From the NCBI GenBank assembly GCA_023014335.1, contig JAECYW010000020.1, positions 558,001 through 622,000 on the forward strand: a stretch of 64,000 bases of DNA, read 5' to 3'. The stretch comes from Galerina marginata. Lineage: Eukaryota; Basidiomycota; Agaricomycetes; Agaricales; Galerinaceae. Below are positions 57,252 to 64,000 of the stretch, in pieces. The notes under the pieces are model-generated. The model saw only the letters and a list, made by a program, of their open reading frames with translations. It made no database searches and had not been told where the DNA came from. The translations under genes and the position numbers were made by a program. Every line of letters begins with the position of its first letter. Positions within the stretch are counted from its first letter, which is position 1.

Positions 57252-58761
57252 TGGGTAAAAACGAAAGAAAAAAGAAAAAGCAAAAGAAAAGGTAACTGCC
57301 CGAAGAACCGGAAGAATAGAAAAAAATCTGAGTGTCACTCAACCGGATGGCGAACGAAATCGCGGATGCAGCAGCCCAACGTAGGCGACAGAGATAAAGA
57401 AGACGATATATCGTACAGACAAACGCAAGTTTGATCTCGAGCTCGAAACACCCGTGCTGAAAGACCCGCGAATGGCTCTAACCAAACCGTCAAATCACGA
57501 AGCCAAACCCAAAACCAAAAACGAAATCCAAAGTCAAGAAACCAAAAGTAACCCTCATACGTCTGGCCTTGCTTGACACGTCCCTGCCTTCATACACAGC
57601 ACCTCGCCTCGAACAGCAATGAACAGCACCACCGCTGCGCGTTCTGATACTGATACGGCACCACACGTGCTCGTACAGCACCCCCACGCCTCGCATGAAC
57701 CTGTTCACGTCCTTTCCTCGGGGCTCGGGGTTAGCGCAGCTTGGAACTCGAGTCCCGCTGTGAACTACACCCACACCCCGCATCGAATACGGATACGGAT
57801 AGGAGACACCCCAATACCAATACCCAATACCGATACCAATATCAATAAAATGTTATTAATCGCAGACGGCTTCGCCGTCTGCTTTTGTTCGCCTGGGCCC
57901 TGGTGGCAGGCGGACGCTTGGGAGGCTTGCTACATCATCCCACGGGGGGGGGTCATTTTGATCTTTGTGCGTCACGTGTGGTTAAGGAATTTGGGATCAC
58001 CTGTACAAAGGGGGCAAGCCCCCCAATCAGTATCAATCCAACCCTGCAGCCTCGCGTCGACTGCGATCAGAAGCAAGCAAGACCAGACCAGAACCGGGAC
58101 CCAAGGCTAAGCCATTCATTCGCCCTGGATTCGAGACCGCCTACGATTTGACGCATACATCCATCTTGTTGCGTCGATTCGAAGACAAGAACGAGAGATG
58201 TGAAAACCAAAACCAAAAACGAAACAAAACGAAAAAGGATAGACAGCAAATGAAACAGACTGCGAAAAGCTAAAACCCCAAACGAAATGAAATGAAAGCA
58301 ACAAAGGTCACATCGTATAAATAGAATACCCTGGAAAGTGCAGTCCAGGGCTCAAGCGAAGATCCGAAAAGGGATGACATCATGCTGATCATCCCCACAC
58401 CCCAAAGTCCTCGAGGATCGTATGGTACGATACCACACGAGGACGAGGACGAGGATGAGGTGACTTGGAGTCTAGAACAAGCGCCTGGGAGGACTGCGCA
58501 TGTGGTGGGACATGAAAAAGGCGCATATAGCGAGACGCCAGCACGAGATGCAGTGAAGGTGTGAAAGAAGGAAGGAAGGGAAAAGAAAGGAGGAACCACA
58601 CCAGTCCACAGGCAAAAAAAAAGACGACCGGGAGAGAAGATGAACGGGAATTTGGATGTGGAAAGAGGAAAGAATACGAGGAAAGAACAACGAAAGAACA
58701 AAGCGAAGTGAAAGGAGGGGAAAGAGAGAGAAGAGGGAGAAGAGACGGAAAGACAACATAC
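57252..58761. other. BCAS3-like promoter and 3' region of inverted W copy C
   Basis: The first few hundred bases upstream of 57251 are the BCAS3-like promoter and 5' UTR. From about 57600 the sequence is the complement of the W 3' region in copy B (GGGTGTCTCC, CGAGGCTGCAGGGTTGGA). It includes the CT-rich tract (as GA-rich on this strand, 58560-58760) and an inserted 184-bp element. Confidence 0.5.
57847..58030. mobile_element. 184-bp insertion flanked by 7-bp duplication TATCAAT, with strong hairpin
   Basis: TATCAAT occurs immediately on both sides (57840-57846 and 58031-58037). Copy B lacks the insert at the corresponding place (TTGGATTGAT region). The insert contains a perfect 9-bp inverted repeat (GCAGACGGC with a 3-nt loop, about 57861-57881), a G9-10 run and a second GC hairpin (GGGGGC/GCCCCC near 58010). 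There are no obvious terminal inverted repeats and no coding frame. A short retroposed or MITE-like element is likely. Confidence 0.6.
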
Positions 58762-59522
58762 CTCATAGCGAACGTCGGCGCGCGAGTATGCACGACCATC
58801 GTGCTTGACGCCATATTAATACTCCCCGCAGCATCCTCGTCTTCTCCGTATGCGTCATTGAAGTACGGTGCCTGCGCATGCGGGCTCCTCGGCAAGACAG
58901 GCAACGGCGGCGGCGACGCCTCCACCTCTTCAGGCGGGAGCTGGGCCTCTCTGAACGGCGGCGAGCGGTACATCTGCGCCGTATACGTGTGTGCGAGGGA
59001 GTCGTCTTCTTCTCCTTCGTCCCCATTCCCATCGTGGTCGTTGGGGTGGTCGAGCACCGAGTCTTCGCTGTCAAAGGAAGAGGGTGGCAGAGAGCTGGGC
59101 CGCGCTGGGGGAGGGGTGGGCGTGTCGAAGTCTATAAGGTGAGAAAGGGTGGAAGAGCCACCGACGTTGTCGCCGCCTAGAAGCCCCAGCCCGAGAGGCG
59201 GCAATTCATGTTCGGCGGGGTACTCTGCCTCCGAACCCTCGGTGGCCATCCTGGGCGACGACGAGAGGCGCAACGAAGTCGAGCTCAGCAGCTCGTCCGG
59301 GAGCGGCGTCGGGAGGTGTGCAGGCGGTGAGAAGAGCGGGGACGTGCGGTGTTGGCTTTGGTGTTGGTGCTGATGCTGGGTCAGAGGTGCCGCTGGCAGC
59401 TGTTCGTCGTCTGTCGAAGGCGTGCTGGTGCTGCTGCTAGACGCAGAGGCAGAGGTAGAGGATGGCTTCTTATTACGGGCATTACGATTGTTGTTGTTGT
59501 TTCGGGAAGAACGTGCTGGCAT
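58762..59522 (-). CDS. W gene, inverted copy C: Ser/Asn/Pro-rich unknown protein, open to its donor
   Basis: The minus frame from the ATG at 59522 reads MPARSSRNNNNNRNARNKK, a Ser/Thr low-complexity tract, a Gln/His run (QHQHQHQSQH), then LPTPLPDELLSSTSLRLSSS. The conserved core follows: HELPPLGLGLLGGDNVGGSS, DDSLAHTYTAQMYRSPPFRE and PPPLPVLPRSP. The exon ends with INMASSTMVVHTRAPTFAMR at a GTATGTTG donor (58762 is the last exon base, 253 codons plus 2 nt). The remaining exon(s) are unresolved; a CT-rich intron follows. No known domain. The C-terminal motif is the most conserved part among the three copies and the best candidate for function. The gene is divergent from Z copy C. Confidence 0.6.
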
Positions 59523-60129
59523 TAATGGATTTGGCGACAATGAAAGGGGGCTGTTGCTGGGTCTATAGCCTTGGTGATACAAAGAAAGCGAAAGCCGAAT
59601 GTGAAAGAATGAAAGGAGAGTCTGTAAAGAAAGAAAGGTCAGGTCAGACTTGGCTTGAAAGAAAGAAGGAAGACACACCAAGCGTAAGAGTGAGTCAGAT
59701 ACGATATGATATGCGAACCGGTCTGTTAATAGACCAGAGCTGGACAAGCGTGGGTCGTCAGTCTGCTGCAACTGAATGCCAGACCAGGTCACCAGTAAAG
59801 AGATAAGATAAAACCAAGAAAACAAAGAGACTAAATCCTGAGACGAGGTGGTATCGAGCGAATAAGGGGCTGCTGCTGTCGTGATGAGCAGGAGCAAAGG
59901 GACCCGCCGTCGCCGTTTCCCCAACCCGTTATCTGCACGGCTAAACCCGGAATAGGAAACGTTGACGTGATTGCTTTGCACGTGCTTCGGTGTCATACTT
60001 ACAACGTGCTTTTCCCGTTTTTGGAGAGATTTTCTGATGGAATCAGTTCGTGCTTTTCCACCATCGACGATGACGACGATGAATCGACGCTTGCTAGGCC
60101 CACGTTCTGCGCGAAGACTGCGATTTTCT
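59523..60129. other. Divergent promoter region between W and Z, copy C
   Basis: This is the inverted equivalent of about 42380-42970. It contains CACGTGCTTCGGTGTC and a GACGATGACGACGATG simple repeat. The minus frame upstream of the W ATG is open but of poor composition, and probably forms the 5' UTR. Nothing else is supported. Confidence 0.4.
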
Positions 60130-61275
60130 CTCTTTTCATGTTATAATCCTCGTCTTACTCAACTCCCGGCTTCCTAGGGCTTGGAGTTACTGTTGGATTC
60201 GGCGATCTCTGTCACCCGCGACGCCTTCATTATCCCTGTCCATGTCACCTGGACCGCTGGGTACTCGTTTTCGTTCCAGAAATACTATATGTGGTTGGGA
60301 CATGCAAAACTTTGATGGATCCTTTCTCCTGAGCCACAGACTTGAGTTTTCCCTACAAAACTTTCTAAACCTGTTCTGATATGCGATTTACACCTTCTGT
60401 GAAAATCTCAAATTTTTTGAAGACGAATTCGCAACCTTGGACGGCAGCCAAATTTTGGTGTCAAAAAACTAGAGATGCAAAATGCGGTCACATGTGTGTC
60501 ACTGTGGGATTTTTGGACCTGTGACGATTGCATTCCATGCGATGTCTGTCACGCAGTTTTGCAAAACCTTGCATTTATGGGCTTGGGCCTAACCACCACG
60601 TCTGAAATTTTTAATATGAGCTCTCATTGATTACCTTAATACATCTATGCCATAAAATTATTTGTAATTTGCGGTGGTACCAGTGTTCCTGGAGCCATCA
60701 AATGTTTACACCACCCAAAAATCACACTTTTCTCCATCTCCTTCGCCTCCCAGAACGAAAATGACCATTATTGATAGGCTGATCATCATTAATATAGCTT
60801 ATATACATGTCTGAATTTTTGCGAAGCTCAGAAGTGAGGGGACATGGCTGCAGAGCAAATTTTGCATGTCTGGTTCCGTTGCATGTCCCAACCATATATA
60901 GTACACTAAGAACTGAATTCGAGAAACTAAAGATGACGCTAAATGACTCGGGCGTCCCTTCGACGCTGTTCTTTTACGTTCTCTTTAAATTCTGTCTCCG
61001 CGATTCAGTTCTATCTATTCTCTTGGACCCCAAGCTTTCTTTCCGTTTCCTTTCCGCCCCACCGAACCCGAACGCTCGTCGATATCCATATCCCTTGGGG
61101 TTCAGCCTTATGTTAATAGACATTTACCCGGCGTTTTCGACCCCAACGCCTCATCAGTGCCTCTACCATCCTACTATCCATAACCGTAACTTGGAACAAC
61201 CAGATCTCCGAGCTCGAGTCATTCGAACCCTCTCAGTCAACCTAATCGTGGATTGCCCCACTAGGTCCCTCTAAA
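60130..61275 (+). pseudogene. Z gene, inverted copy C, split by a MITE
   Basis: Plus-strand readings SAISVTRDAFIIPVHVTWTA, GYSFSFQKY (to 60284), then after the element TLRTEFEKLKMTLNDSGV, LSFRFLSAPPNPNARRYPYP, LGFSLMLI and LRARVIRTLSVN match copies A and B. The MITE at 60285-60901 breaks the gene inside FQKYTKNR. Copy C also has a stop upstream (LPAS-TAG) and small deletions after LMLI. It retains the RYPYPLGF segment that is frameshifted in copy B. Confidence 0.65.
60285..60901. mobile_element. 617-bp MITE with TA duplication, empty sites present in the window
   Basis: The ends begin CTATAT and share TGGTTGGGACATGCAA as an inverted repeat of about 23 bp; TA flanks both sides (60283-60284 and 60902-60903). 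The uninterrupted sequence AGAAATACACTAAG (as complement) is present in copies A (about 33630) and B (about 42210), proving insertion after the duplication. A second internal copy of GACATGCAAAAT lies near the right end (about 60860). Non-coding; Tc1/mariner-type by its target. Confidence 0.88.
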
Positions 61276-62604
61276 TCAGACTTCGATTCCATGAACATGT
61301 CACTGATCGATAATTTCGAGCAGGTTCCTATTTTGAGAGATCATCGACGTTATCGTAGCGGACCACCGGGCGGTACACGGCACATCGCAGAGTAAAGTAC
61401 TTCTGATCAACTTCGGACATAAACGCAGCTGAAGATAGGCACCAAAAAGCAGCCTACCCGAGATCGCGTACGACACCTGACGACGCGCAAGTTTATCGCG
61501 TCATCGGATAAACCGCTCACATTTATCTCAAGAGCTAAAACATAACCCAATAAGCAGCACTCCTATCTTTCTCTCTCCTCAAATCCACTTCTCCATTCGC
61601 TTTCGCAGTAGGGTGGGCGTACAGCCTTACAGCCTCACAGGCCTATCGCATCTTGATCCCGATTCACGATACCTCCACCATCGATGCTATCCCATATATC
61701 CCATCTGGGTCGTTCGGGCTAGCAGCGGTTTACCCATCCTTCCTCCTCTAACTCATGCTCTCCTCTCATTGCGAAGTTCAATTAACGAGTAATTTGCACC
61801 CCTATTTCTCCTCTGGCTTTAGCTATACTTTCTCGTCCCAAATCAACAAGTACTCCACAACCACCCATTGACATTATAATCCGACTGACACTCGAAGTGC
61901 GAACGACACGACAATGATAATTCCCATACCTGACTCGTGTGGAAGCAGCAGTCGTCGTGTCTCCAGCGTCATTTTTCTGGGCCTTGGTTCTCCGCCTACT
62001 CACAAACGGCTGGTGGGGTTACAGTACGAGTAAAGTGGATCGTGTTCTACCGCCGTCCGTAATATTGCCGTTTTTGACCCGTCGACATGCTAGAGTTGGT
62101 GGACAGTTGCGCCGGCTTTTACTGACTTTTCGAACAGGTATTACCTTCACGCAGCGACGCCACGATAGAGGCACGGGAAAAAAGCCCTAGTAGGCTAGTA
62201 CATCACTGCGGTCCGTGACGCTATCGATAGGGATTACACCTTCTTCGTCTTTAGTACCATACATTCGCAACTAACAATAAGTCAAACTTCAAGGAGTGTT
62301 CGAACACAAATATTCGGGTGAGATTCTTACCCATGACGGTACCGTATTCGTCATGAATGTACTTTTTCTGGATATACCGGACCCCATAATGGCATATCTC
62401 CGCTTTGTGCTGTTGATAAAGTGATCTTTGGGAAGGTTCGTTGCTACATCAATGACCTCTCTCGACGATTTAAAGAAGGGGTAGACGAACCGAAATCGGA
62501 GCATGTCGTTGGAATTCAAGATCGGTGTCCTCGAGATCTTCTTCATCTACGTCTCCGCTGTGTTTCCCAAGGCGATGGCGGGCATTGAGACTGGATTTTG
62601 CAAA
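61276..62604. other. End of inverted module copy C and intergenic region
   Basis: Homology to 32810-33240 and 41300-41750 (inverted) ends near 61740. Between there and 62604 I see no supported gene; the frame at 61939-62190 is Arg/Leu-rich without family signal. The 62289-62600 stretch is the 3' flank of the membrane-protein gene. Confidence 0.45.
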
Positions 62605-64000
62605 TTAAGGAAATGGGAGTCGGCGAGAGTAAATGGTACGCTGTCAGGCGTGTTCAGTATCGAGAGACTAAGTAGACGTACGATACAAGGAGAGAAATTG
62701 AGTAGACTGTATAGATATATTGTATTTAGTTTGAGCAAAAAGAATCAGTTTGGAAGATCGGAAGGGAGGGCTTACGCTTTGCGAGAATAATGTAGAGCCC
62801 AAACCAGACCACTTAAAGAGAAAGGTACTTAATAGTGCGACCGATACAGTTTAAGGAAGCAACACACTGTTCGACATTGCCTGGAACTTCAGAAAAGAAG
62901 AAATGTAGGCAAGCTTTGATAAACGAGAAGAGAGAGATACTCACACAGATTATCACCGTTACAGATGTCATGCTATTATCAGCGATTCGTGAGCTATTGC
63001 GCAGCATACTCCAAGATTCCAAGTGCTGGTGTACCTTGTTATCAAGCCAGTTTCTGAAAATCAGAAGCTCGATTTTTAATTACTGGTGATACAAGAGGAA
63101 CGCCGGACTCACGCAATGTCCATCGCATAAGCCGGTTCAAAAATGCAGTGGTGCTATTCACGATGATCAATTCGAATTCACAGCTCATGGCTCTTGAATC
63201 AGTCAAGATGGTACTCACGACTTCAAGTTAGACGGAGAAGCCATCTTTCTAAGATAATATACCAATATAGCTGCGATCAATACGTCGGCAGCAGCGCCAA
63301 CAGCTAGTGCGGCGGTGATGAGCCAACTGAAAGTGAACACAAACCCGCCGTTAGGCGTCCGTGGTACATCTAGGAGACTCTCGACGGAGAGGGAGATCCC
63401 GCCGATGAAGCGCAGTGTTGAGAGGGTCATGCAGGCGATGGTGAGTGGTAGCTTGCCTGAGAGGATGTAAATGCGCCGAGAGAAGTAGCACTGGTAAAAT
63501 ATGGGATGATAGATGAGTGACGGCCTGCAAGGAGCGTAAAGGAATGCAAAGAATATGGAGTGAGGAGGAATGATGCTTGGCATACCTGGACTATGAACGT
63601 GATGAGATTCTCGGTAAGGACATTGATGGACAGGGGATAAGAGTTTGCTTCGCCTCTGTTCCACCTTGTGACTGTCTCATAGTAGATCGTGTGGGAGGCC
63701 GTGAATGAATGAAATAGGTCCAATAATCTGATACCTGTTATTTGCTTAGGGTCCTCTCGAAAGAAGAGATTAACTAACAAAAGCAACGAAACCTGCATTA
63801 AAACATGAGCAACCACTCGAAGTGAACGCAAACGACCAGACATACCAAAAATTTCAACGAAAACCGATCTTTAGACTCCTCACACCGCCGAAAAAAGGTG
63901 TAGCTTTGCGAGAGCGAAATACCGAGTAGAATCAAGCTGATAAATGTTGTGATTTCGACGGCACCAAGGTTCTTGTCGGTAGCGAGCACAAACTCGCCGG
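62605..64000 (-). CDS. DUF6534-type seven-helix membrane protein (5' end beyond the window)
   Basis: The frame enters from the right edge (EFVLATDKNLGAVEITTF) and is spliced at several short introns. The first exon ends at about 63846 (KDRFSLKFL); the next starts at 63792. Successive segments match the fungal DUF6534 pattern: LGAVEITTFISLILLGISLS (helix), LLDLFHSFTASHTIYYETVT, LTENLITFIVQ|CYFSRRIYILSGK, ITAALAVGAAADVLIAAILV, STTAFLNRLMRWT, TGLITS, SVTVIIC, WFGLYIILAK|LYSISLL. The C-terminus probably ends at 62605-62607. Members are integral membrane proteins of unknown function, abundant and lineage-expanded in mushroom fungi. The exact small exons between 62760 and 63215 are approximate. The gene is partial only because the window ends. 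Confidence 0.65.

Noticed and set aside
57861..57900. GC hairpin followed by TTTTG, resembling a bacterial intrinsic terminator
   Set aside because: The context is a eukaryotic repeat module; the hairpin lies inside a small insertion with a target duplication, so no bacterial origin is implied.

Overview
The window reads as nuclear DNA of a mushroom-forming basidiomycete (Agaricomycetes). Genes are multi-exon with introns of mostly 48-80 nt (GTRNGY donors, YAG acceptors). The gene families are typical of that group: NACHT NTPases, a DUF6534-type seven-helix membrane protein, MYND zinc-finger proteins, and a Plavaka-like multi-exon transposase gene. Exon models were built by hand; where all exons are given, coding lengths sum to a multiple of three.

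Layout, left to right. 1-2.6 kb: gene-poor. 2.65-7.12 kb: a complete 14-exon Plavaka/CACTA-like transposase gene with one GC-AG intron. 8.9-9.8 kb: a short RRM protein. 10.1-14.9 kb: a low-complexity nuclear protein with an NLS and a SUMO-interaction-like motif, then a stretch of duplicated exon-like modules, then an unrecognised 244-aa gene. 15.4-15.7 kb: a complete hairpin MITE. 17.3-18.4 kb: a 134-bp-period satellite built of two diverged 67-bp halves. 18.7-20.7 kb: a MYND zinc-finger gene whose second intron holds a TIR element. 21.6-22.2 kb: a DUF1348 (NTF2-like) gene.

22.1-51.5 kb is a segmentally duplicated region. A block made of the DUF1348 3' end plus a convergent NACHT gene occurs three times (about 22.1, 35.4 and 45.1 kb). 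NACHT copies 1 and 2 are intact (782 and 780 aa); copy 3 has a 1-nt frameshift just after the P-loop. The DUF1348 part is complete only in copy 1. A second module, a divergent pair of unknown genes called Z and W here, precedes NACHT copies 2 and 3. It recurs inverted at 57.6-61.7 kb beyond a BCAS3-like gene. All three Z copies are broken in different ways; W is open only in the inverted copy. Comparing paralogous copies gives pre-insertion ('empty') sites for three small transposons. A degenerate kinase-like gene (28.4-29.8 kb) and a secreted glycine-rich repeat protein (31.2-32.0 kb) lie between NACHT copies 1 and 2.

51.9-57.3 kb: a large BCAS3/WD40-type gene (1622 aa). 62.6-64.0 kb: the 3' part of a DUF6534-type membrane protein that runs off the right edge. 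The strongest biological theme is a small, actively duplicating and decaying NLR-like cluster with a variable segment in its C-terminal domain.
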